Source: Acidimicrobiaceae bacterium (GTDB lineage Bacteria; Actinomycetota; Acidimicrobiia; Acidimicrobiales; UBA8592). Taken from it: 55,956 nucleotides of DNA. Of this stretch, positions 8,658 to 16,199 are shown in pieces. The position numbers and the translations under genes were made by a program. Each line of letters opens with the position of its first letter. Within the stretch, counting starts at the first letter, position 1. Where the stretch lies: the NCBI GenBank assembly GCA_002712325.1, contig PATH01000007.1:64304-120259 (forward strand), written 5' to 3'. The notes beneath the pieces were generated by a model. The model worked only from the letters and a program-made list of their open reading frames with translations, did no database searches and was not told the DNA's origin.

Positions 8658-9326
8658 TTATTCATTGGCATACTTTTTCAGAGCCTCAGAAGCTGCAGCC
8701 TGTTCTGCTTCTTTCTTACTGCTCCCTTTCCCTTTTCCTATGGTTTCATCAGAAATTTGAATAGTTGCGAAGAAGATTTTGTCATGGTCAGGCCCTTCGG
8801 AGTGAATACTATAACGAGGCTTCGGCAACGATTGTTTCTCAAAAATCATTTTGAGCCTACTTTTACTATCTTCGTTGTTTTTCTTTGAAAATTCTTCTAT
8901 TCGGTTTCCCAATACATCAATAACGAACGCTTTTGCTTCCGACCAACCCGCATCAAGATATATTGCTCCAATTACCGCTTCGACAGCGTCCTCAAGGAGA
9001 GCCGGGGAAACAGAAGCGTTTCCTAACTTGAGATAGTGATCGAGCTTTATCTCTTCAGCTACTTCTTTTAAAGAGTTCCTCCCGACAACAACAGACCTCA
9101 GTTGCGAAAGTTGCCCCTCTGACAACTCAGGATAAGACGTATATATATGTTCAGTGACAACAAGACCGAGCACTGAATCTCCCAGAAACTCTAGTTTCTC
9201 GTTAGGCCCTGTTCCCTCGTTCTCAGCAGACCAAGATTTGTGAGTTAATGCCTGTTCCAAAAGAAGCAAGTTTTTGAATTCTCTATTTATTGAATTCGCA
9301 AAATTTTCTGTCTGTTCAGATATCAA
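8658..9326 (-). CDS. rnc: Ribonuclease III
   Basis: This endonuclease cleaves double-stranded RNA in rRNA precursors and in some mRNAs. The signature NEKLEFLGDSVLG supplies Glu43, Glu46 and Asp50, and LEDAVEAVIGAIYLD supplies Asp113 and Glu116, so both metal-site clusters are intact. A C-terminal double-stranded RNA binding domain occupies about residues 150-222, ending KKEAEQAAASEALKKY. The length (222) is normal. The start appears to be a TTG at 9324-9326, seven bases after the acpP stop, so the two genes are probably translated together. The rnc-mutM-smc order is typical of Actinobacteria. Confidence 0.95.
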   Translation of the reverse strand: MISEQTENFANSINREFKNLLLLEQALTHKSWSAENEGTGPNEKLEFLGDSVLGLVVTEHIYTSYPELSEGQLSQLRSVVVGRNSLKEVAEEIKLDHYLKLGNASVSPALLEDAVEAVIGAIYLDAGWSEAKAFVIDVLGNRIEEFSKKNNEDSKSRLKMIFEKQSLPKPRYSIHSEGPDHDKIFFATIQISDETIGKGKGSSKKEAEQAAASEALKKYANE

Positions 9327-9333
9327 GGAACAA

Positions 9334-9624
9334 TCAGCTCAGTCGACTAAAAACATAGTCAACCGCATCTCTGACACTTTTGAGGTCTTCTAGATCTTCA
9401 TCATCAATTCTGAAATCAACAGATCTTTCTGCAAGTTCCTCTTCAATAGCTTCAACAAGCTCTATGAGAGCTAAAGAGTCAGCATCTAGATCATCTGCGA
9501 ATGAGTCCCCCTCATTGACGGTGTTGGGGTCTATTTCTAGGATTTCACCTAAACGGTCTTTAATTAACTGCAGTATTGATTCTCTGCTTAAAGGGTCTTG
9601 TTCCATGTGAGTTTCAGCCGGCAT
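9334..9624 (-). CDS. acpP: Acyl carrier protein
   Basis: ACP carries growing acyl chains on a phosphopantetheine arm during fatty acid synthesis. The DADSL motif places the modified serine at residue 50, followed by the usual acidic helix IELVEAIEEELAE. It is 96 residues long from the first ATG; the N-terminus is a little longer than usual and the internal Met7 is an alternative start. An AGGA motif precedes the first ATG. It lies between plsX and rnc, as in many bacteria where plsX, acpP and lipid genes are clustered. PlsX, the next gene upstream, uses acyl-ACP as substrate. Confidence 0.95.
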   Translation of the reverse strand: MPAETHMEQDPLSRESILQLIKDRLGEILEIDPNTVNEGDSFADDLDADSLALIELVEAIEEELAERSVDFRIDDEDLEDLKSVRDAVDYVFSRLS

Positions 9625-9704
9625 ACGTTCCTGTCCTTAATTGTACATTTTTGATAATAGCGAATCTGCCACCATCTATGGGGAAGCGCTGAAGAAATCA
9701 ACTT

Positions 9705-10703
9705 TTAAGGTTTAAGAACGGATTGGAGATTTGCTACATGGTCATCTTCGAAAAGTTCATGAGCTGTTTTAATTGCATTGAGAATCGCATTTGCTGATGA
9801 AGAACCATGGCTAACAATTGCTATCCCTTTGACTCCCAATAGTACTGCTCCCCCCACAGAGTCAGGGTCAAGTTTCTGATACAGGGGAATTAAAGAAGGC
9901 GCTAAGAGCTTTGCGCCTGCCTTGGCATCTTCAGAACTTGAGAATGCAGACAATAATGCAGAAACTATTGCTTTTGCTGTCCCTTCGAGAGTCTTAAGTG
10001 CAACATTTCCAGTGAATCCATCTGTAACGACTACATCTACGGTTCCGCTCATTAAGTCTCTTCCCTCCACATTCCCAATGAATTCTGCTTTACAGATCGT
10101 TTGCCAATCTCCAGAATTCAGGATGTCGTAGGAGTCCTTTATGAGTGAGTTTCCTTTTCCGGCTTCTTCACCGATTGATAAAAGGCCTACTTTCGGTTTT
10201 TCAACATCAAATCTATCGCGCGCATAAACTGCACCCATTTCGGCAAATTGCAAGAGCCACTCGGGTTGACATTCTGCATTAGCTCCCGAGTCAAGGAGGA
10301 TTACCGGGTGATCTCCTTCTAGCGTTGGGATGGGTGTTGCGATTGCGGGACGGGAAACTCCTTTTAACCTTCCCATTCTTAACAATGCCGATGCCATAGT
10401 AGCGCCTGTATTTCCTGCGCTAACCATTGCTGAGGCGTGACCATCTCGGACATATTCTGCTGCTCGAATAAGTGATGAATCCTTTTTCCGACGAACAGCT
10501 TGACCAGGGTCCTCATCCATCCCAACTACTTCTGAAACAAAAATTGTCTCAATATCATCTACGCCATGAAGTGCTTCCTCGGTTCCAAACAACACAATTG
10601 GAATCCCTGATTCCATAGCTAATCTGGCACCTTGGATTATCTGATCAGGGGCGTGGTCACCACCCATTGCGTCAATAGCTACGGGAAGAGATGATCCGGT
10701 CAT
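9705..10703 (-). CDS. plsX: Phosphate acyltransferase PlsX
   Basis: PlsX converts acyl-ACP and phosphate to acyl-phosphate, the donor for the first acylation of glycerol-3-phosphate. The N-terminal VAIDAMGGDHAPD motif is diagnostic, followed by VSAGNTGATMASALLRMGRL, ILLDSGANAEC and a C-terminal VGGAVLLGVKGIAIVSHGSS segment. At 332 residues it is full length. It is followed by acpP and preceded, 15 bases away, by rpmF, the classic rpmF-plsX-acpP arrangement that ties membrane lipid supply to ribosome synthesis. No clear ribosome binding site precedes the ATG, which fits coupling to rpmF. Confidence 0.96.
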   Translation of the reverse strand: MTGSSLPVAIDAMGGDHAPDQIIQGARLAMESGIPIVLFGTEEALHGVDDIETIFVSEVVGMDEDPGQAVRRKKDSSLIRAAEYVRDGHASAMVSAGNTGATMASALLRMGRLKGVSRPAIATPIPTLEGDHPVILLDSGANAECQPEWLLQFAEMGAVYARDRFDVEKPKVGLLSIGEEAGKGNSLIKDSYDILNSGDWQTICKAEFIGNVEGRDLMSGTVDVVVTDGFTGNVALKTLEGTAKAIVSALLSAFSSSEDAKAGAKLLAPSLIPLYQKLDPDSVGGAVLLGVKGIAIVSHGSSSANAILNAIKTAHELFEDDHVANLQSVLKP

Positions 10704-10718
10704 GATTTTGTTGTTTGG

Positions 10719-10895
10719 CTAGACCTCAACGGCTACTCGATCGTCATACCATCCACAATTTCCGCAAACATGGTGTGGCCTTTTGGCGGCTCCGCAACGC
10801 TGACATGAGTTAAGCTTTGGGGCATGAAGTTTCCATGCAGAATTCCTTCTGCTTCTACTTTTAGACTTTGATGTTTTCTTCTTTGGTACTGCCAT
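10719..10895 (-). CDS. rpmF: 50S ribosomal protein L32
   Basis: L32 is a small protein of the large ribosomal subunit. The product starts MAVPKKKTSKSKSRSRR and contains a four-cysteine zinc ribbon, CQRCG and CGNCG, so this is the zinc-binding form. I chose the ATG at 10893-10895 because all L32 proteins start MAVPK; an in-frame ATG twelve bases upstream would add four residues not seen in the family. A short GGA motif precedes the chosen start. It is the first gene of the rpmF-plsX-acpP string, 15 bases before plsX. Confidence 0.95.
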   Translation of the reverse strand: MAVPKKKTSKSKSRSRRNSAWKLHAPKLNSCQRCGAAKRPHHVCGNCGWYDDRVAVEV

Positions 10896-10986
10896 GCTTT
10901 TTTCCAATTCTTCTTACCACAAGCAGAACTTGCGCAAGTTAGAGCCTACCGACCAGCAGACTTTCTTGCACCCAGATCGAGAAAAG

Positions 10987-11529
10987 TTAGTCATCCGATA
11001 ATTTCAGTTGATCTAACACAGCCCATCTGGGGTCTATAAGCTCTTCAGTATTTCCCTCAGGAATTGAAGGATCCGATTCAGCAAAAAACTCCGTATCCGT
11101 TGGTCCGGTGCATGATTCAGAACAGAGGGCAGCAAGCGGGAGATTAAGCATCGCCTGTTCCGCCAACATTGGTTTCAAATCAAGTTTTTCACCAAAAGGA
11201 AGTTCGAAAGTTTCTCCTTCTGATGCTCCCTTTTCGTATATCTCATTGATGCTAATTGGTGTATGCCCTGAAGTACTGTCTAGGCATCTTCGGCACTGTG
11301 CAGTCCAATGCAGGGTTGCGGTCCCAACGGCAGTGATCTTATCGGAGACAGCTTCAAGCGAAATATTTACTTGCATAAGATTCGCGTCGGAATGGGTCGT
11401 TTGAATAAATTCAGGCTTCCATTCTGATGTTATATCGGTGAGGACACCTGGGTTTCTTAGTAGTTTCGGGATGTCTACAACAAGTTCGTTTGAGCCTGAG
11501 GACTCGTTACCCGATTTCATCCTGGTCAT
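10987..11529 (-). CDS. DUF177/YceD family protein
   Basis: Members of this family sit next to rpmF in most bacteria. In E. coli YceD is linked to 23S rRNA handling, and in plants the family is needed for 23S rRNA accumulation. The conserved core is visible: a Cys-x2-Cys pair (CRRCLD) at about residues 92-95, then an acidic segment, LNLPLAALCSESC, and the C-terminal DPRWAVLDQLKL. At 180 residues it is of usual size. Its start overlaps the end of the SepIVA-like gene by 23 bases, so translation is probably coupled. The same order (sepIVA, DUF177, rnc) occurs in Mycobacterium tuberculosis (Rv2927c-Rv2926c-Rv2925c). Confidence 0.88.
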   Translation of the reverse strand: MTRMKSGNESSGSNELVVDIPKLLRNPGVLTDITSEWKPEFIQTTHSDANLMQVNISLEAVSDKITAVGTATLHWTAQCRRCLDSTSGHTPISINEIYEKGASEGETFELPFGEKLDLKPMLAEQAMLNLPLAALCSESCTGPTDTEFFAESDPSIPEGNTEELIDPRWAVLDQLKLSDD

Positions 11530-12109
11530 ACAGCTCAGGTCCTTGCTCTATTTCTGTTTCTTCTGGGGATCCATGTGCTTCCTTTAAGTTAGCTAGCGGG
11601 TCTCCTTGAAGTTTACTTCTTCCGTCTGCGACTACCTTTTGTGTTTTTTTCAAAATAGCTTCAAAGCTAGCAAGTCTTTGATCGCAAAAGTCTTCTGTTT
11701 CGAGGCGAAGTCTTTGCGCCTCAGTTTGGGCATCTTCAACGATTCTGCGCGCCTGAATCTCTGCTGCTTTTACGACCTCTGACTTTTGGACCATTTGGCC
11801 AGCTCTGGCTCGAGCCAAATCAATTAGTTCGTCCCCTTCTCTCTGGGTTCGAGATAGGAAGTCTTCTCGCTGTTTCAGTAACCACCTCGCAGCACGAATC
11901 TCATCGGGCAAGCGGATAGAGATATCATTTAGAACTGAGATGATTTCGTCCTTATTCACCATTGATGAAGAAGATAATGGAACTGGGCGGGCTGCATCAA
12001 CAACGTTAATGAGCCCTTGTATTAAGCGTTCGACTTCGGGCGCTTCGTATGGTTCCGCTGATTCAAATGCTGTGCTTTCATCATTCTGTTCTTGTTCACT
12101 CATTGCCAT
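11507..12109 (-). CDS. SepIVA/DivIVA-like coiled-coil protein
   Basis: This is a 200-residue protein rich in Glu, Gln, Arg and Ala. The N-terminal part (about 25-75) aligns by eye with mycobacterial SepIVA, a DivIVA-domain protein needed for division and polar growth, including the pattern LI.GL...VD.ARPVP and a following DEIISVLNDI. A long coiled coil follows (about 80-175), with SEVVKAAEIQARRIV matching the SepIVA repeat region. The mycobacterial protein is longer, so this form has a shortened coil. It is placed exactly as in mycobacteria, before DUF177. Its ATG directly abuts the coaD stop; Met3 is an alternative start. Confidence 0.8.
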   Translation of the reverse strand: MAMSEQEQNDESTAFESAEPYEAPEVERLIQGLINVVDAARPVPLSSSSMVNKDEIISVLNDISIRLPDEIRAARWLLKQREDFLSRTQREGDELIDLARARAGQMVQKSEVVKAAEIQARRIVEDAQTEAQRLRLETEDFCDQRLASFEAILKKTQKVVADGRSKLQGDPLANLKEAHGSPEETEIEQGPELYDQDEIG

Positions 12110-12577
12110 CTAATCCTCTTTTAGTAACTCTGAAACGGATTTTGGTACTAGTTCTGATACATCTCCGCCCGCAGATGCTATTTCACGAATAAATCGACTT
12201 GAAATATAGGAGTATTCTGGGTCTGTAGGAATGAATACAGTATTGATTAGCGAAACTTTTTTATTTGTTTGAGCCATTTGCATTTCTATTTCAAAATCAG
12301 CTGAGGACCGAAGGCCCTTGACGATAGTGTCAGCGTTCAATTCTTTGGCGACATCAACAACAAGACCTGTTGATGAATCTGCGATCACATTATCTAGATG
12401 CCCAAAAGCTGATTCTAATAATTTTTGTCGTTTTTCGAGAGACAAAAATCCTTTTTTCTCTCTGTTTTGCATTGCGACGACAACGAGTTGATCAAAAATC
12501 TTTGCTGCGGTCTCTACTATTCGTACATGTCCATGATGGACTGGATCAAACGATCCTGGATAGATTGCAATAGCCAT
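12110..12577 (-). CDS. coaD: Phosphopantetheine adenylyltransferase
   Basis: CoaD transfers AMP from ATP to 4'-phosphopantetheine, the fourth step of coenzyme A synthesis. The nucleotidyltransferase motif YPGSFDPVHHGH is at the N-terminus, KGLRSSADFEIEMQMA in the middle, and the ISSRFIREIA signature near the end. At 155 residues it is a normal single-domain enzyme. It is transcribed after rsmD, an order found across Actinobacteria and Firmicutes. The start is supported by TAGATT six bases before the ATG and no ribosome binding site, so the message may be leaderless. Confidence 0.96.
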   Translation of the reverse strand: MAIAIYPGSFDPVHHGHVRIVETAAKIFDQLVVVAMQNREKKGFLSLEKRQKLLESAFGHLDNVIADSSTGLVVDVAKELNADTIVKGLRSSADFEIEMQMAQTNKKVSLINTVFIPTDPEYSYISSRFIREIASAGGDVSELVPKSVSELLKED

Positions 12578-12583
12578 TAGATA

Positions 12584-12589
12584 AATCTA
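12584..12589 (-). promoter_or_regulatory. Putative -10 box TAGATT for leaderless coaD
   Basis: TAGATT ends six bases before the coaD ATG in the 90-base gap after rsmD. No Shine-Dalgarno sequence is present. Confidence 0.4.
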
Positions 12590-12667
12590 CCTCAGATTTT
12601 CGGCTAGCTATGCGGGTAGCACTATTTTCTGTGTCAAACACTGGAAAAGCTCCTTCATTATGCGTTT

Positions 12668-13186
12668 TTACATCTGATGAGAAGCTATTAATAAATGCGT
12701 TTGGCCGTACTTCTGGCTCTTAATTATTTGCCAACCATGTTTGAGCATTATGGGTTCTGAGCTTTCAATTACTAGGGTGTGGGCCTTGATACGTTTGAGC
12801 AATTCTCCCCATTGTTCGAATCTATAAGGGGGGTCCAAAAGAGCTACGTCAAAGTATTCTCCCTTTTCTAGGAAGCTCAGTGCATCTGCTTTCTGTATCT
12901 TTGATGCTGAGTCGTAATTTAACATATCAACATTTGATTTGACGCAATCAATTGCCTCTGCGTTGTTATCTACAAACACTACTGATTTCGCTCCTCGTGA
13001 TAAAGCCTCTATTCCGAGTGACCCAGTGCCAGAGAATAAGTCAAGAAATGTTCTATTATCAACCAATCCATAACTATGTAGAGAATTAAAGATGGCTTCC
13101 TTAACTCGATCTTTTGTAGGCCTGATGAGATCACCGCCCGGCTTGATCAGCTTGCGCCCTTTCGCTACTCCGGCTATGACCCTCAT
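12668..13186 (-). CDS. rsmD: 16S rRNA (guanine966-N2)-methyltransferase RsmD
   Basis: RsmD methylates G966 of 16S rRNA in the assembled small subunit. The start MRVIAGVAKGRKL is typical, followed by RPTKDRVKEAIFNSL. The SAM-binding motif is DLFSGTGSLGIEALSRGA (about 47-64) and the catalytic motif is DPPY in LLDPPYRFE. At 172 residues it is slightly short but complete. The adjacency to coaD is widely conserved. TAACGT lies eight bases before the ATG without a ribosome binding site. Confidence 0.94.
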   Translation of the reverse strand: MRVIAGVAKGRKLIKPGGDLIRPTKDRVKEAIFNSLHSYGLVDNRTFLDLFSGTGSLGIEALSRGAKSVVFVDNNAEAIDCVKSNVDMLNYDSASKIQKADALSFLEKGEYFDVALLDPPYRFEQWGELLKRIKAHTLVIESSEPIMLKHGWQIIKSQKYGQTHLLIASHQM

Positions 13187-13194
13187 ATTAGATT

Positions 13195-13200
13195 ACGTTA
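13195..13200 (-). promoter_or_regulatory. Putative -10 box TAACGT for rsmD
   Basis: TAACGT ends eight bases before the rsmD ATG. It lies in the 35-base gap shared with the divergent zinc-ribbon gene. Confidence 0.3.
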
Positions 13201-13221
13201 TCTTGTGCATAAGGGGTAGCG

Positions 13222-13383
13222 ATGAAACTTCCAGCAGAAATTACTTGTGTTGACTGTGGCGGGAGATGCTATTTGGGTAGCAAGGAACCAGAGTCTGGTT
13301 GGGAAGTCAATATGGTTGTGTTCTATCGGTGTAAGGATTGTCTTGATAGGTGGGACATAGTAGTTGGAGATGATGGCATTTAG
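13222..13383 (+). CDS. Small zinc-ribbon protein (53 residues)
   Basis: The product begins MKLPAEITCVDCGGRCYLG and carries a second pair, CKDC, near residues 43-46, followed by an acidic end (DRWDIVVGDDGI). The two Cys-x2-Cys pairs are spaced about 30 residues apart, the pattern of a zinc ribbon. A strong AAGGGG lies seven bases before the ATG, which supports expression. It is the only plus-strand gene in an otherwise minus-strand 17.8 kb. It diverges from rsmD and overlaps the end of the converging GNAT gene by four bases. I do not recognise a function; zinc ribbons of this size often bind nucleic acid or a partner protein. Confidence 0.75.
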   Translation: MKLPAEITCVDCGGRCYLGSKEPESGWEVNMVVFYRCKDCLDRWDIVVGDDGI

Positions 13384-13988
13384 GCGGGATCTCTCCACAT
13401 GCAGGTGAGTGCTGCTTTCCCGTCATCAAGCAACAACTCCTTTTGTGTTTCAAAACCTAGCCGATAGTAGAAAGAAAGATTCCTTGGGTTAGTTGACTCA
13501 AGGTACGCTCCTGTTCCCTCAGTATCGCAAATCTCTATTATGGGTTGCAGTAACTTTGCGGCTCGTCCCTTTCCTTGCATTTCAGGCTCAGTTCCCACTG
13601 CTTGCAAGTACCAGTGGGGGTGTGGAGGGTGGTTAGCATTGACTTGAGCGAACGCTTCTAGAACACTTGAGATTCTATCGTCCACCAATCCATGCATTAA
13701 GTTGACGAAAGCATCTTGTTCTTCGTCGTCATCGCCGCTTCCAGTCTCTTGTGTGTCTTCAAGTGGTCTCGTCCAAATTGACGAAGTGGAGTTGCGTCCA
13801 TCAACACTTAAAATCCACTTTGGATTTTTTACTGCATGACGAGTTATGAAATACCACCATTGATGCAAATTTCGTTCGTGGTTCTCTCCTGGAAATAGCC
13901 AACTAAAAAAAGGATCAAACAGAAAGGCATTCGTGAGAATCTTGGCTGTTTTTCTTGGGTCAGTAGCTGGAATTTGAGATTCGTTCAT
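13380..13988 (-). CDS. GNAT-family N-acetyltransferase
   Basis: This predicted acetyl-CoA-dependent acetyltransferase has an unknown acceptor. The diagnostic acetyl-CoA loop is GTEPEMQGKGRAAKLLQP (about residues 131-148), followed by ATNPRN-like STNPRNLSFYYRLGFE, the pattern of the subgroup that acts on small molecules or toxins. The N-terminal part is Trp- and Phe-rich (FLFDPFFSWLFP). Length is 202 residues. Its ATG overlaps the recG stop by four bases (ATGA), so it is translationally coupled to the helicase gene, though there is no known functional link. Confidence 0.85.
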   Translation of the reverse strand: MNESQIPATDPRKTAKILTNAFLFDPFFSWLFPGENHERNLHQWWYFITRHAVKNPKWILSVDGRNSTSSIWTRPLEDTQETGSGDDDEEQDAFVNLMHGLVDDRISSVLEAFAQVNANHPPHPHWYLQAVGTEPEMQGKGRAAKLLQPIIEICDTEGTGAYLESTNPRNLSFYYRLGFETQKELLLDDGKAALTCMWRDPA

Positions 13989-16114
13989 GATTTAAAAAGA
14001 TACTCTACTTTCTCTTCTTTAAAGAAAAGATTCATCTCGTCAATAAGAAGTGAAATATCTTCGCCTTGCTGCGACAACTCTAGAAGAGTGAGTGCGGTAT
14101 CCCTTGCATGCGATACCCATTCTTTATCTCTTCGAAGCGAGGCAATCTTAAGATCGTTCCTTCCCTTTTGTTCCGCTCCCATTATTGTTCCCTCGCCGCG
14201 TAGTTCTAGGTCTATTTCAGCTAAGTGAAATCCATCGGTTGAATCTACAAGGGCTTGTAGTCGTGCATCAGTTTCCTGTGTATGAGACTCGCTAATTAGA
14301 TAACATGTTGACTGAAATAATCCTCGCCCAACACGACCTCTCAATTGGTGCAGTTGGGCAATTCCAAATCTTTCAGCGCCTAGAATTACCATCGCAGTAG
14401 CGTTTGGTATATTGACTCCAACTTCAATGACCGTTGTAGATACTAGAGCGTCTAACTCACCGTTTCGAAATAGTTCCATCACATTCTGCTTTTCACTTGC
14501 ATGCATTCTTCCGTGGAGTAGCCCAACAGATACTTCGCTCAGTTCGTTTTCCTTCAACCTCTGATACGTAGCTTCCGCCGAAGTGGTATCAATTTTTTCG
14601 CTCTCATCAATCAGAGGACATACGATAAATGCTTGACGTCCTGACTTAATTTGCCCCATCACTTCCTGCCATAATTCTTGGCTGTCAGTCATCCTTTTCG
14701 TGTTGATGGCTGTTCTCCCCTCTGGGAGTTCGTTCAAAATGCTGACGTCAAGATCCCCATATACGGTCATTGCTGCTGTCCGAGGAATTGGTGTAGCAGT
14801 CATAACTAGAAGATCCGGTATTGCACTATTAGTTCCTTTATTTTGTAGCGCTGCGCGTTGGTCAACGCCGAACCGGTGTTGTTCGTCGACGACTGCTAGA
14901 CCGATCTCCGAAAATTCTACAGAATCCTGTATCAGGGAATGAGTGCCTACGATGATGTCAATTTCTCCCTGGCTTAATTTCGCCCGTATCTCTTTGGCAT
15001 CCTTTTCTGACGTTTGGCTTGTCAATAGCGCAACACTTAGCTTTCTTTCGCCGAGCAAATTAGACGAATCTGAGAGAGAGAAGTCACCTAGCAATTCTTT
15101 GACACTGACAAAATGCTGCTCTGCAAGCACTTCAGTAGGTGCCATGATTGCGCCTTGCCTACCTCCTTCAACTACAGAAAGTAGTCCTGCAATAGCTACA
15201 AGAGTTTTCCCCGACCCCACATCGCCTTGGAGAAGGCGATGCATGGGATAGGATGCGCGTAGATCATTGAAAATTTCTGCAATTGCTTTAATTTGTGCAT
15301 TCGTGGGTTTAAAAGGAAGTCCTGCTATTAATTTCTCGAAAAGAGTCTCTTCGAAATCGTGGGTTATTCCTTGAGTAGATATCTCTAGTTGCCTTTTTCG
15401 TGCGACTAGAAGTAATTGGATGCGAAGAAGTTCGTCAAATACGAGACGCTTTCTTGCTGTCAACATTTCTCTTAAGTCTTTAGGGTCATGAATTGATGAA
15501 TACGCTTTGTCACGACTGACGAGATCGTACTGCTCTCTGACACTTCGTGGTAAGGGTTCAGCAAAACCTCGAGCTTTTGACTTACTGATAGCATCTTTTG
15601 TCCAATTTGCGAAGTCCCAAGTAGATAGGCCCGCTTTACCCGATTGCGGGTAGACGGGTATAAATCTGCCTGTTTTGTCTCCAAGCAAGTCAACCACAGG
15701 ATTGACCATCCTGTATTCGCCTCTGTACTGGTCAAGTTTACCGAAAATAATAACCTCGGTTCCGACTTTCAATTGCTGCTCTCTCCATGGCTGGTTAAAA
15801 AATGTCAACGTGACATTTCCTGTTTGGTCCGTGACGGTCGCATTGACTATTGCTCGCCTATTTCGGGTCTTTTGCTTATAGGCATTCAGAACTTCGACAA
15901 GTATCATCCCTTCTTCACCCACTTTTAAGGAGGATATCTTTGCCTCATTTGTCCTATCGATATATCTGCGCGGGAAATAGGACAGGATGTCAAAAACTGA
16001 GAAAATCTCTAGAGAATGAAGTGACTTTTCCTTCTTGGGGCCGATACCCTTCAGCCGCGATAGAGGGATTTCCGACAAGATTGGAAGGGTCAACGGATTC
16101 GAGGGATCAGACAT
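13985..16114 (-). CDS. recG: ATP-dependent DNA helicase RecG
   Basis: RecG remodels stalled replication forks and branch-migrates Holliday junctions. The wedge/OB domain occupies about residues 1-240, including ALKGIGPKK-like LKGIGPKKEKSL and FPRRYIDRT. The helicase core has LLQGDVGSGKTLVA (Walker A), VVDEQHRFG (motif II), MTATPIPRT (motif III) and QLHQLRGRVGRG (motif VI). At 709 residues it is full length. It lies between the FakA-like kinase and GNAT/rsmD, the usual actinobacterial position. No ribosome binding site stands out before its ATG. Confidence 0.97.
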   Translation of the reverse strand: MSDPSNPLTLPILSEIPLSRLKGIGPKKEKSLHSLEIFSVFDILSYFPRRYIDRTNEAKISSLKVGEEGMILVEVLNAYKQKTRNRRAIVNATVTDQTGNVTLTFFNQPWREQQLKVGTEVIIFGKLDQYRGEYRMVNPVVDLLGDKTGRFIPVYPQSGKAGLSTWDFANWTKDAISKSKARGFAEPLPRSVREQYDLVSRDKAYSSIHDPKDLREMLTARKRLVFDELLRIQLLLVARKRQLEISTQGITHDFEETLFEKLIAGLPFKPTNAQIKAIAEIFNDLRASYPMHRLLQGDVGSGKTLVAIAGLLSVVEGGRQGAIMAPTEVLAEQHFVSVKELLGDFSLSDSSNLLGERKLSVALLTSQTSEKDAKEIRAKLSQGEIDIIVGTHSLIQDSVEFSEIGLAVVDEQHRFGVDQRAALQNKGTNSAIPDLLVMTATPIPRTAAMTVYGDLDVSILNELPEGRTAINTKRMTDSQELWQEVMGQIKSGRQAFIVCPLIDESEKIDTTSAEATYQRLKENELSEVSVGLLHGRMHASEKQNVMELFRNGELDALVSTTVIEVGVNIPNATAMVILGAERFGIAQLHQLRGRVGRGLFQSTCYLISESHTQETDARLQALVDSTDGFHLAEIDLELRGEGTIMGAEQKGRNDLKIASLRRDKEWVSHARDTALTLLELSQQGEDISLLIDEMNLFFKEEKVEYLFKS

Positions 16115-16199
16115 TTAAAAGCATTTCAAGTCCGTAGTGATGATGCAGACCTATCTTCATTATTAGTACTAAATCTCTCTTTTGAGAAGGCCCGATGAA

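Noticed and set aside
13198-13398. Minus-strand frame of 66 codons near rsmD
   Set aside because: It is the complement of the zinc-ribbon gene, which has the ribosome binding site and cysteine motifs.
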